Shown here piece after piece: positions 43,601 through 55,726 of a stretch of DNA of 64,000 bases. The position numbers and the translations under genes were made by a program. The notes under the pieces are model-generated. The model searched no databases. It saw only the letters and a program-made list of their open reading frames with translations, and had not been told where the DNA came from. The DNA is from Apostichopus japonicus (Eukaryota; Echinodermata; Holothuroidea; Aspidochirotida; Stichopodidae). The stretch spans positions 3,257,001-3,321,000 of the forward strand of contig NC_092574.1 in the NCBI RefSeq assembly GCF_037975245.1, in the 5' to 3' direction. The first letter of the stretch is position 1. Every line of letters begins with the position of its first letter.

Positions 43601-44841
43601 GCACATTCGATTGATCGATACCTCACATTCTGTTTATCGGTACCGCACATTCGATTGATCGGCACCGCATATTCCATTTATCGGTACCGCACATACGATT
43701 TATCGGTACCGCACATTCGATTTATCGGAACCGCACATTCGATTGATCGTCATCGCACATTCGATTGATCGGTACCGCACACTCGATTTATCGGCAACGC
43801 ACATTCGATTTATAGGTACCGCACATTCGATTGATCGGTACTGCACATTCGATTTATCGATAAGGCACATTCCATTTATCGGTACCGCACATTCGATTCA
43901 TCGGTACCGCACATTCGATTGATCCTCACCGTACATTCGATTTATCGGTACCGCATATTCGATTGATCGGTACCGCACATTCGATTGATCGGTACCGCAC
44001 ATTCGATTGATCGGCACCGCACATTCTATTGATCGTTACCGCACATTCGATTGATCGGTACCGCACATTCGATTGATCGATACCTCACATTCTGTTTATC
44101 GGTACCGCACATTCGATTGATCGGCACCGCATATTCCATTTATCGGTACCGCACATACGATTTATCGGTACCGCACATTCGATTTATCGGAACCGCACAT
44201 TCGATTGATCGTCATCGCACATTCGATTGATCGGTACCGCACACTCGATTTATCGGCAACGCACATTCGATTTATAGGTACCGCACATTCGATTGATCGG
44301 TACCGCACATTCGATTGATCGATACCTCACATTCTGTTTATCGGTACCGCACATTCGATTTATCGGCAACGCATATTCCATTTAACGGTAACGCACATTC
44401 GATTGATCGGTACCGCACATTCGATTGATCGGCACCGCACATTCGATTGATCGGTACCGCACATTCGATTGATCGGTACCGCACATTCGATTTATCGGTA
44501 CCGCACATTCGATTTATCGGTACCGCACATTCGATTGATCGGTACCGCACATTCGATTGTTCGGTACCGCACAATCGATTGATCGGTACCGCACATTAGA
44601 TTTATCGGCAACGCACATTCGATTGATCGGCACCGCACATTCGATTTATCGGTACCGCACATTCTATTGATCGGTACCGCACATTCTTTTAATCGGTACC
44701 GAACGTTCTATTAATCGGTACCGCACATTCTATTGATTGTCACCGAACATTCTATTGATCGGTACCGCACATTCCATTAATCGGTACCGCACATTCTATT
44801 GATCGGTACCGAACATTATAATGATTGGTACCGCACATTCG
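40621..44841. repeat. 4221-bp higher-order repeat, copy 2
   Basis: Follows copy 1 directly and is almost identical. Its terminal domain II stretch (44647-44841) is not followed by a third copy but by continuous domain II sequence, so the right border of this unit lies inside domain II. Confidence 0.9.
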
Positions 44842-45290
44842 ATTTATCGGTACCGCACATTATATTGATCGGTACCGAACAATCTAATGATCGGTACCGC
44901 ACATTCGATTGATCGGTACCGCACATTCAATTGATTGGTTCCGCACATTATGATGATCGGTACCGCACATTCTATTTATAGGTATCGCACATTCTATTGA
45001 TCGGTACAGCACATTATATTGATCGGTACCGAACATTCTATTTATAGGTACCGTACATTCTATTGATGAGTACCGCACATTCTATTGATTGGTACCGAAA
45101 ATTCTTTTGATCGGTACTGCACATTCGATTTATCGGTACCGCACATTATATTGATCGGTCCCACACATTTCTTTTATCGGTATCGCAAATTCGTTTTATC
45201 GGTACCGCACATTAGATTGATCGGTATCGCACAATCGATTGTTCGGTACCGCACAATCGATTGATCAGTAGCGCACATTCGATTGATCGG
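44842..45290. repeat. Domain II segment before the 2799-bp HOR
   Basis: TCTATT-type monomers with CATTATATTG, GATTGGTTCC, GATGAGTACC and GGTCCCACACATTTC variants. It has counterparts near 53072-53586 and 57340-57854; those carry one extra 66-bp triplet (about 53139-53204). Confidence 0.78.
45232..45263. other. 32-bp near-perfect palindrome
   Basis: CAATCGATTG, then TTCGGTACCGCA, then CAATCGATTG. Fifteen of sixteen base pairs are complementary about the central TA; the exception is T against C. Exact copies lie at 53528-53559 and 57796-57827. It could extrude a cruciform; no protein site is known to me. Confidence 0.8.
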
Positions 45291-45913
45291 TACAGCACAA
45301 TCGATATTTCGGTACCGCACAATCGATTGATCGATACTGAATATTCGATTGTTCGGTACCGCACATTCAATTGATCGGTACAGCACATTCGATTGATCGG
45401 TACCGCACAATCGATTGTTCAGTACCGCAGATTCTATTGATTGGTACCGAACATTCTATTGATCGGTACTGCACATTCGATTTATCGGTACCGCACATTC
45501 TATTGATCGGTACCGCACATTCTTTTAATCGGTACCGAACATTCTATTTATCGGTACCGCACATTCTATTGATTGTCACCGAACATTCTATTGATCGGTA
45601 CCGCACATTCGATTAATCGGTACCGCACATTATATTGATCGGTACCGAACATTCTATTTATAGGTACCGCACATTCTATTGATGAGTACCGCACATTTTA
45701 TTGATTGGTACCGAAAATTCTATTGATCGGTACCGCACATTCGATTTATCGGTACCGCACATTATATTGATCGGTCCCACACATTGCTTTTATCGGTATC
45801 GCAAATTCGTATTATCGGTACCGCACATTAGATTGATCGGTACCGCACAATCGATTGTTCGGTACCGCACATTCGATTGATCAGTAGCGCAGATTCGATT
45901 GATCGGTACAGCA

Positions 45914-45945
45914 CAATCGATTGTTCGGTACCGCACAATCGATTG
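45914..45945. other. 32-bp near-perfect palindrome, second site
   Basis: Same 32 bases, 15 bp upstream of the 8-bp duplication. Copies at 48713-48744, 54210-54241 and 58478-58509. Confidence 0.8.
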
Positions 45946-45959
45946 ATCGATACTGAATA

Positions 45960-45975
45960 TTCGATTGTTCGATTG
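45960..45975. repeat. 8-bp direct duplication, TTCGATTG twice
   Basis: One monomer carries TTCGATTG twice in a row before TTCGG, adding 8 bp. The same event is seen at 48759-48774, 54256-54271 and 58524-58539, always after a GATACTGAATA monomer, so all four descend from one event. Confidence 0.88.
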
Positions 45976-48089
45976 TTCGGTACCGCACATTCCATTGATC
46001 GGTACCGCACATTCGATTGATCGGTACCGCACAATCGATTGTTCAGTACCGCAGATTCTATTGATTGGTACCGAACATTCTATTGATCGGTACAGCAAAT
46101 TCGATTTATCGGTACCGCACATACGATTTATCGGTACCACACATTCGATTTATCGGCACCGCACATTCGATTGATCGGTACCGCACAATCGATTGTTCAG
46201 TACCGCAGATTCTATTGATTGGTACCGAACATTCTATTGATCGGTACAGCAAATTCGATTTATCGGTACCGCACATTCTATTGATCGGTACCGCACATTA
46301 AATTGATTGGTACCGCACATTATGATGATCGGTACCGCACATTCTATTTATAGGTACCGCACATTCTATTGATCGGTACAGCACATTATATTGATCGGTA
46401 CCGAACATTCTATTTATAGGTACCGCACATTCTATTGATGAGTACTGCACATTCTATTGATTGGTACCGAAAATTCTATTGATCGGTACCGCACATTCGA
46501 TTTATCGATACCGCACATTCGTATTATCGGTACCGCACATTCTATTGATCGGTACCGAACATTCTATTTATCGGTACCGCACATTCGATTTATCGATACC
46601 GCACATTCGTATTATCGGTACCGCACATTCTATTGATCGGTGCCGTACATTCTTTAATCGGTACCGCACATTCGATTTATCGATACCGCACATTCGTTCA
46701 ATCGGTACCGCACATTATTTTGATTGGTACCGCACATTCAATTGATCAGTACCGCACATTCTATTGGTTGGTACCGAATATTCTATTGATCGGTACCGCA
46801 CATTTGATTTATCGATATCGCTCATTATATTGATCGGTACCGCACATTCAATTGATCGGTACCGAACATTCTTTTTATCGGTACCGCACATTCTATTGAT
46901 CAGTACCGCACATTCTATTGATTGGTACCGAATATTCTATTGATCGGTACCGCACATTTGATTTATCAATACCGCACATTATATTGATCGGTACCGCACA
47001 TTCTATTCATCGGTACCGAACATTCGATTGATCGGTACCGAACATTCTATTTATCGATACCGCACATTCGATTGATCGGTACCTCACATTCGACTGATAG
47101 GTACCGCACATTCGATTTATAGGTACCGCACATTATATTGATCGGTACAAGACATTCTATTGATCGGTACCGCTCATTCTAATGATCGGTACCGAACATT
47201 CTATTGATCGGTACCGCACATTCGATTAATCGGTACCGCACATTCTATTGATCGGTACCGAACATTCTAATGATTGGTACCGCACATTCGATTTATCGGT
47301 ACCGCACATTATATTGATCAGTACCGAACATTCTATTGATCGGTACCGCACATTCGATTGATCAGTACCGCACATTAAATTGATTGGTACCGCACATTAT
47401 GATGATCGGTACCGCACATTCTATTTATAGGTACCGCACATTCTATTGATCGGTACAGCACATTATATTGATCGGTACCGAACATTCTATTTATAGGTAC
47501 CGCACATTCTATTGATGAGTACCGCACATTCTATTGATTGGTACCGAAAATTCTATTGATCAGTACCGCACATTCGATAAATCGGTACCGAACATTCTAT
47601 TTATCGGTACCGCACATTCGATTTATCGATACCGCACATTCGTATTATCGGTACCGCACATTCGATTGATCGGTGCCGTACATTCTTTAATCGGTACCGC
47701 ACATTCGATTTATCGATACCGCACATTCGTTCAATCGGTACCGCACATTCGTTTTATCGGTACCGCACATTCTATTTATCGGTACCGCACATTCTATTGA
47801 TAGGTGCCGCACATTCTATTGATCGGTACCGAACATTCTATTTATCGGTACCGCACATTCTATTGATCAGTACCGAACATTCGATTTATCGTACCGCACA
47901 TTATATTGATGAGTACCGCACATTCTATTGATTGGTACCGAAAATTCTATTGATCGGTACCGCACATTCGATGTATCGGTACCGCACATTATATTGATCG
48001 GTACCGAACATTCTATTTATCGGTACCGCACATTCTATTCATCAATACCTCACATTCGATGTATCGGTACCGCACATTCGTTTGTTCGG

Positions 48090-50888
48090 AACAGCACAAT
48101 CGATATTTCGGTACCGCACAATCGATTGATCGATACTGAATATTCGATTGTTCGGTACCGCACATTCAATTGATCGGTACAGCACATTCGATTGATCGGT
48201 ACCGCACAATCGATTGTTCAGTACCGCAGATTCTATTGATTGGTACCGAACATTCTATTGATCGGTACTGCACATTCGATTTATCGGTACCGCACATTCT
48301 ATTGATCGGTACCGCACATTCTTTTAATCGGTACCGAACATTCTATTTATCGGTACCGCACATTCTATTGATTGTCACCGAACATTCTATTGATCGGTAC
48401 CGCACATTCGATTAATCGGTACCGCACATTATATTGATCGGTACCGAACATTCTATTTATAGGTACCGCACATTCTATTGATGAGTACCGCACATTCTAT
48501 TGATTGGTACCGAAAATTCTATTGATCGGTACCGCACATTCGATTTATCGGTACCGCACATTATATTGATCGGTCCCACACATTGCTTTTATCGGTATCG
48601 CAAATTCGTATTATCGGTACCGCACATTAGATTGATCGGTACCGCACAATCGATTGTTCGGTACCGCACATTCGATTGATCAGTAGCGCAGATTCGATTG
48701 ATCGGTACAGCACAATCGATTGTTCGGTACCGCACAATCGATTGATCGATACTGAATATTCGATTGTTCGATTGTTCGGTACCGCACATTCCATTGATCG
48801 GTACCGCACATTCGATTGATCGGTACCGCACAATCGATTGTTCAGTAACGCAGATTCTATTGATTGGTACCGAACATTCTATTGATCGGTACAGCAAATT
48901 CGATTTATCGGTACCGCACATACGATTTATCGGTACCACACATTCGATTTATCGGCACCGCACATTCGATTGATCGGTACCGCACAATCGATTGTTCAGT
49001 ACCGCAGATTCTATTGATTGGTACCGAACATTCTATTGATCGGTACAGCAAATTCGATTTATCGGTACCGCACATTCTATTGATCGGTACCGCACATTAA
49101 ATTGATTGGTACCGCACATTATGATGATCGGTACCGCACATTCTATTTATAGGTACCGCACATTCTATTGATCGGTACAGCACATTATATTGATCGGTAC
49201 CGAACATTCTATTTATAGGTACCGCACATTCTATTGATGAGTACTGCACATTCTATTGATTGGTACCGAAAATTCTATTGATCGGTACCGCACATTCGAT
49301 TTATCGATACCGCACATTCGTATTATCGGTACCGCACATTCTATTGATCGGTACCGAACATTCTATTTATCGGTACCGCACATTCGATTTATCGATACCG
49401 CACATTCGTATTATCGGTACCGCACATTCTATTGATCGGTGCCGTACATTCTTTAATCGGTACCGCACATTCGATTTATCGATACCGCACATTCGTTCAA
49501 TCGGTACCGCACATTATTTTGATTGGTACCGCACATTCAATTGATCAGTACCGCACATTCTATTGGTTGGTACCGAATATTCTATTGATCGGTACCGCAC
49601 ATTTGATTTATCGATATCGCTCATTATATTGATCGGTACCGCACATTCAATTGATCGGTACCGAACATTCTTTTTATCGGTACCGCACATTCTATTGATC
49701 AGTACCGCACATTCTATTGATTGGTACCGAATATTCTATTGATCGGTACCGCACATTTGATTTATCAATACCGCACATTATATTGATCGGTACCGCACAT
49801 TCTATTCATCGGTACCGAACATTCGATTGATCGGTACCGAACATTCTATTTATCGATACCGCACATTCGATTGATCGGTACCTCACATTCGACTGATAGG
49901 TACCGCACATTCGATTTATAGGTACCGCACATTATATTGATCGGTACAAGACATTCTATTGATCGGTACCGCTCATTCTAATGATCGGTACCGAACATTC
50001 TATTGATCGGTACCGCACATTCGATTAATCGGTACCGCACATTCTATTGATCGGTACCGAACATTCTAATGATTGGTACCGCACATTCGATTTATCGGTA
50101 CCGCACATTATATTGATCAGTACCGAACATTCTATTGATCGGTACCGCACATTCGATTGATCAGTACCGCACATTAAATTGATTGGTACCGCACATTATG
50201 ATGATCGGTACCGCACATTCTATTTATAGGTACCGCACATTCTATTGATCGGTACAGCACATTATATTGATCGGTACCGAACATTCTATTTATAGGTACC
50301 GCACATTCTATTGATGAGTACCGCACATTCTATTGATTGGTACCGAAAATTCTATTGATCAGTACCGCACATTCGATAAATCGGTACCGAACATTCTATT
50401 TATCGGTACCGCACATTCGATTTATCGATACCGCACATTCGTATTATCGGTACCGCACATTCGATTGATCGGTGCCGTACATTCTTTAATCGGTACCGCA
50501 CATTCGATTTATCGATACCGCACATTCGTTCAATCGGTACCGCACATTCGTTTTATCGGTACCGCACATTCTATTTATCGGTACCGCACATTCTATTGAT
50601 AGGTGCCGCACATTCTATTGATCGGTACCGAACATTCTATTTATCGGTACCGCACATTCTATTGATCAGTACCGAACATTCGATTTATCGTACCGCACAT
50701 TATATTGATGAGTACCGCACATTCTATTGATTGGTACCGAAAATTCTATTGATCGGTACCGCACATTCGATGTATCGGTACCGCACATTATATTGATCGG
50801 TACCGAACATTCTATTTATCGGTACCGCACATTCTATTCATCAATACCTCACATTCGATGTATCGGTACCGCACATTCGTTTGTTCGG
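48090..50888. repeat. 2799-bp higher-order repeat, copy 2
   Basis: Almost identical second copy with the same four length changes (48759, about 49450, 50490 and 50688). I noted two base differences: CAGTAACGC near 48846 against CAGTACCGC in copy 1, and CATTCTATTG near 48493 against CATTTTATTG near 45694. Confidence 0.9.
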
Positions 50889-52080
50889 AACAGCACATTC
50901 TATTGATCGGTACCGCACATTCTATTCATCGGTACCGAATATTCTATTCATCGGTACCGTACATTCGATTTATCGGTACCGCACATTCGATTTATCGGTA
51001 CCGCACATTATTTTGATTGGTACCGCACATTCAATTGATCGGTACCGAACATTCTTTTTATCGGTACCGCACATTCTATTGATCAGTACCGCACATTCTA
51101 TTGATTGGTACCGAATATTCTATTGATCGGTACCGCACATTTGATTTATCAATACCGCACATTATATTGATCGGTACCGCACATTCTATTCATCGGTACC
51201 GAACATTCGATTGATCGGTACCGAACATTCTATTTATCGATACCGCACATTCGATTGATCGGTACCTCACATTCGACTGATAGGTACCGCACATTCGATT
51301 TATAGGTACCGCACATTATATTGATCGGTACAAGACATTCTATTGATCGGTACCGCTCATTCTAATGATCGGTACCGAACATTCTATTGATCGGTACCGC
51401 ACATTCGATTTATCGGTACCGCACATTCTATTGATCGGTACCGAACATTCTAATGATTGGTACCGAACATTCTATTTATCGGTACCGCACATTCTATTCA
51501 TCAATACCTCACATTCGATGTATCGGTACCGCACATTCGTTTGTTCGGAACAGCACATTCTATTGATCGGTACCGCACATTCTATTCATCGGTACCGAAT
51601 ATTCTATTCATCGGTACCGTACATTCGATTTATCGGTACCGCACATTCGATTTATCGGTACCGCACATTATTTTGATTGGTACCGCACATTCAATTGATC
51701 GGTACCGAACATTCTTTTTATCGGTACCGCACATTCTATTGATCAGTACCGCACATTCTATTGATTGGTACCGAATATTCTATTGATCGGTACCGCACAT
51801 TTGATTTATCAATACCGCACATTATATTGATCGGTACCGCACATTCTATTCATCGGTACCGAACATTCGATTGATCGGTACCGAACATTCTATTTATCGA
51901 TACCGCACATTCGATTGATCGGTACCTCACATTCGACTGATAGGTACCGCACATTCGATTTATAGGTACCGCACATTATATTGATCGGTACAAGACATTC
52001 TATTGATCGGTACCGCTCATTCTAATGATCGGTACCGAACATTCTATTGATCGGTACCGCACATTCGATTTATCGGTACC
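50799..52080. repeat. 660-bp tandem duplication
   Basis: Thirty monomers: 50799-51420 is base-for-base the same as 51459-52080 as far as I can read, at offset 660. The 38 bp before the second copy (51421-51458) hold the TAATGATTGG junction. The block starts at GGTACCGAACATTC and includes CATTCATCAATACCTCAC and GTTCGGAACAGC monomers. Confidence 0.88.
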
Positions 52081-52399
52081 GAACATTCTATTTATCGGTA
52101 CCGCACATTCGATTTATCGATACCGCACATTCGTATTATCGGTACCGAACATTCGATTGTACGGTACCGCACATTCTATTCATCGGTACCGCACATTCTA
52201 TTCATCGGTACCGAACATTCTATTTATCGGTACTGCACATTCGATTTATCGATACCGCACATTCGTATTATCGGTACCGCACATTCGATTGATCGGTGCC
52301 GTACATTCTTTAATCGGTACCGCACATTCGATTTATCGATACCGCACATTCGTTCAATCGGTACCGCACATTCGTTTTATCGGTACCGCACATTCTATT

Positions 52400-52862
52400 T
52401 ATCGGCAACGCACATTCGATTTATAGGTACCGCACATTCGAATGATCGATAAGGCACATTCGATTTATCGGTACCGCACATTCGATTTATCGGTACCGCA
52501 CATTCGATTGATCCTCACCGCACATTCGATTGATCGGTACCGCACATTCGATTGATCGGCACCGCACATTCGATTGATCGTTACCGCACATTCGATTAAT
52601 CGGTACCGCACATTCGATTGATCGGTACCGCACATTCGATTGATCGGTACCGCACATTCGATTGATCGTCATCGCACATTCGATTGATCGTCACCGCACA
52701 ATCGATTTATCGTTACCGCACATTCGATTAATCGGTACCGCACATTCGATTGATCGTTACCGCACATTCGATTGATCGGTACCGCACATTCGATTGATCG
52801 TCATCGCACATTCGATTGATCGTCACCGCACATTCGATTGATCGGTACCGCACATTCGATTG
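52400..52862. repeat. Island of domain I monomers in domain II, copy 1
   Basis: About 21 monomers of domain I type with its diagnostic tags TATCGGCAACGC, TATAGGTACC, GATCGATAAGGCAC, GATCCTCACC, GATCGTTACC and the GTCATC/GTCACC pair. The left edge is in register with domain II. The right edge is a 15-bp monomer, CGATTGCTGCACATTCG, where m2 to m8 are missing. Confidence 0.87.
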
Positions 52863-52863
52863 C
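52862..52863. other. 7-bp junction scar, copy 1
   Basis: The monomer begins with G (m1) and jumps to CTGCAC (m9 onward), losing the bases that normally form ATCGGTA. The right flank matches a GGTACTGCAC monomer of domain II such as that at 45463. An identical scar lies at 57130/57131. Confidence 0.82.
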
Positions 52864-54143
52864 TGCACATTCGATTTATCGGTACCGCACATTCTATTGA
52901 TCGGTACCGCACATTCTTTTAATCGGTACCGAACGTTCTATTAATCGGTACCGCACATTCTATTGATTGTCACCGAACATTCTATTGATCGGTACCGCAC
53001 ATTCCATTAATCGGTACCGCACATTCTATTGATCGGTACCGAACATTATAATGATTGGTACCGCACATTCGATTTATCGGTACCGCACATTATATTGATC
53101 GGTACCGAACAATCTAATGATCGGTACCGCACATTCGATTTATCGGTACCGCACATTATATTGATCGGTACCGATTATTCTAATGATCGGTACCGCACAT
53201 TCGATTGATCGGTACCGCACATTCAATTGATTGGTTCCGCACATTATGATGATCGGTACCGCACATTCTATTTATAGGTATCGCACATTCTATTGATCGG
53301 TACAGCACATTATATTGATCGGTACCGAACATTCTATTTATAGGTACCGTACATTCTATTGATGAGTACCGCACATTCTATTGATTGGTACCGAAAATTC
53401 TTTTGATCGGTACTGCACATTCGATTTATCGGTACCGCACATTATATTGATCGGTCCCACACATTTCTTTTATCGGTATCGCAAATTCGTTTTATCGGTA
53501 CCGCACATTAGATTGATCGGTATCGCACAATCGATTGTTCGGTACCGCACAATCGATTGATCAGTAGCGCACATTCGATTGATCGGTACAGCACAATCGA
53601 TATTTCGGTACCGCACAATCGATTGATCGATACTGAATATTCGATTGTTCGGTACCGCACATTCAATTGATCGGTACAGCACATTCGATTGATCGGTACC
53701 GCACAATCGATTGTTCAGTACCGCAGATTCTATTGATTGGTACCGAACATTCTATTGATCGGTACTGCACATTCGATTTATCGGTACCGCACATTCTATT
53801 GATCGGTACCGCACATTCTTTTAATCGGTACCGAACATTCTATTTATCGGTACCGCACATTCTATTGATTGTCACCGAACATTCTATTGATCGGTACCGC
53901 ACATTCGATTAATCGGTACCGCACATTATATTGATCGGTACCGAACATTCTATTTATAGGTACCGCACATTCTATTGATGAGTACCGCACATTCTATTGA
54001 TTGGTACCGAAAATTCTATTGATCGGTACCGCACATTCGATTTATCGGTACCGCACATTATATTGATCGGTCCCACACATTGCTTTTATCGGTATCGCAA
54101 ATTCGTATTATCGGTACCGCACATTAGATTGATCGGTACCGCA

Positions 54144-54175
54144 CAATCGATTGTTCGGTACCGCACAATCGATTG
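54144..54175. other. 32-bp near-perfect palindrome, third site
   Basis: Same 32 bases, 66 bp (three monomers) before the site at 54210, so two palindromes sit close together; the pair recurs at 58412 and 58478. The equivalent place in the 2799-bp HOR (45848-45879) has CATTCG in its right arm, so it lacks one more pair there. Confidence 0.78.
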
Positions 54176-54529
54176 ATCAGTAGCGCAGATTCGATTGATC
54201 GGTACAGCACAATCGATTGTTCGGTACCGCACAATCGATTGATCGATACTGAATATTCGATTGTTCGATTGTTCGGTACCGCACATTCCATTGATCGGTA
54301 CCGCACATTCGATTGATCGGTACCGCACAATCGATTGTTCAGTACCGCAGATTCTATTGATTGGTACCGAACATTCTATTGATCGGTACAGCAAATTCGA
54401 TTTATCGGTACCGCACATTCTATTGATCGGTACCGCACATTAAATTGATTGGTACCGCACATTATGATGATCGGTACCGCACATTCTATTTATAGGTACC
54501 GCACATTCTATTGATCGGTACAGCACATT

Positions 54530-55453
54530 CGATTAATCGGTACCGCACATTCCATTGATCGGTACTGAACATCCTAATGATTGGTACCGCACATTCGATT
54601 TATCGGTACCACACATTATATTGATCAGTACCGAACATTCTATTGATCGGTACCGCACATTCGATTGATCAGTACCGCACATTAAATTGATTGGTACCGC
54701 ACATTATGATGATCGGTACCGCACATTCTATTTATAGGTACCGCACATTCTATTGATCGGTACAGCACATTATATTGATCGGTACCGAACATTCTATTTA
54801 TAGGTACCGCACATTCTATTGATGAGTACCGCACATTCTATTGATTGGTACCGCACATTCAATTGATCGGTACCGCACATTCTATTGATCGGTACCGAAC
54901 ATTCTATTTATCGGTACCGCACATTCGATATATCGATACCGCACATTCGTTCAATCGGTACCGCACATTCGTTTTATCGGTACCGCACATTCTATTTATC
55001 GGTACCGCACATTCTATTGATCGGTACCGCACATTCTATTCATCAATACCTCACATTCGATTTATCGGTACCGCACATTCGTTTGGTCGGTACAGCACAT
55101 TCTATTGATCGGTACCGCACATTCTATTCATCGGTACCGAATATTCTATTCATCGGTACCGTACATTCGATTTATCGGTACCGCACATTCGATTTATCGA
55201 TACCGCACATTCGTTCAATCGGTACCGCACATTCGTTTTATCGGTACCGCACATTCTATTTATCGGTACCGCACATTATTTTGATTGGTACCGCACATTC
55301 AATTGATCGGTACCGAACATTCTTTTTATCAGTACCGCACATTATATTGATCAGTACCGCACATTCTATTGGTTGGTACCGAATATTCTATTGATCGGTA
55401 CCGCACATTTGATTTATCGATATCGCTCATTATATTGATCGGTACCGCACATT
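54530..55453. repeat. 924-bp segment repeated 7233 bp downstream, copy 1
   Basis: Matches 61763-62686 at offset 7233 (329 monomers minus 5 bp, the sum of the length changes between them). It begins at CATTCGATTAATCGG and TACTGAACATCC monomers. Two differences seen: CATTCAATTG near 54862 against CATTCTATTG near 62095, and CGGTACC near 55265 against CGCTACC near 62498. Confidence 0.83.
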
Positions 55454-55726
55454 CAATTGATCGGTACCGAACATTCTTTATATCGGTACCGCACATTCTA
55501 TTGATCAGTACCGCACATTCTATTGATTGGTACCGAATATTCTATTGATCGGTACCGCACATTTGATTTATCAATACCGCACATTATATTGATCGGTACC
55601 GCACATTCTATTCATCGGTACCGAACATTCGATTGATCGGTACCGAACATTCTATTTATCGATACCGCACATTCGATTGATCGGTACCTCACATTCGACT
55701 GATAGGTACCGCACATTATATTGATC
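55454..55726. repeat. Domain II segment at the end of the first 4268-bp unit
   Basis: TCTATT-type monomers with CATTTGATTTATCAATACC, CATTCGACTGATAGG and GATACCGC tags, which also occur near 46960-47100, 49760-49900 and 51130-51300. No gene or non-satellite sequence is seen. Confidence 0.7.

Larger units (their letters stand above)
1..44646. repeat. Satellite domain I (TCGATT-type monomers)
   Basis: Monomers mostly end in TCGATT, with m1 alternating between G and T. Diagnostic variant monomers recur throughout: GATCGATACCTCAC followed by ATTCTGTT, GATCGATAAGGCAC, TATAGGTACC, TATCGGCAACGC, GATCCTCACCGC, and the neighbouring pair GATCGTCATCGC and GATCGTCACCGC. These tags are rare or absent in the right-hand third of the window apart from two short islands, so they define a subfamily. 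A 195-bp stretch of the other subfamily is embedded at 40426-40620. Confidence 0.9.
45291..48089. repeat. 2799-bp higher-order repeat, copy 1
   Basis: The period is 127 monomers plus 5 bp. The odd 5 bp are fully explained by one 8-bp gain at 45960-45975 and three single-base losses near 46651, 47691 (both CATTCTTTAATCGG) and 47889 (TTTATCGTACC). Offset 2799 holds from 45291. Confidence 0.9.
51459..55726. repeat. 4268-bp higher-order repeat, copy 1
   Basis: Exactly 194 monomers long, although it contains a one-base loss near 52310, a 7-bp loss at 52862 and an 8-bp gain at 54256; these cancel. The match to copy 2 runs from 51459 to about 54529. The remainder (54530-55726) is a different segment that recurs near 61763. 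Confidence 0.87.

Noticed and set aside
45181-45960. tRNA or structured ncRNA suggested by the palindromes
   Set aside because: The pairing comes from the satellite's own dyad symmetry and no tRNA-like arm order, conserved loop or terminator is visible.
52400-52862. A mobile element inserted in domain II
   Set aside because: The island consists only of domain I satellite monomers; there are no terminal inverted repeats, target-site duplication, poly(A) tail or coding sequence.
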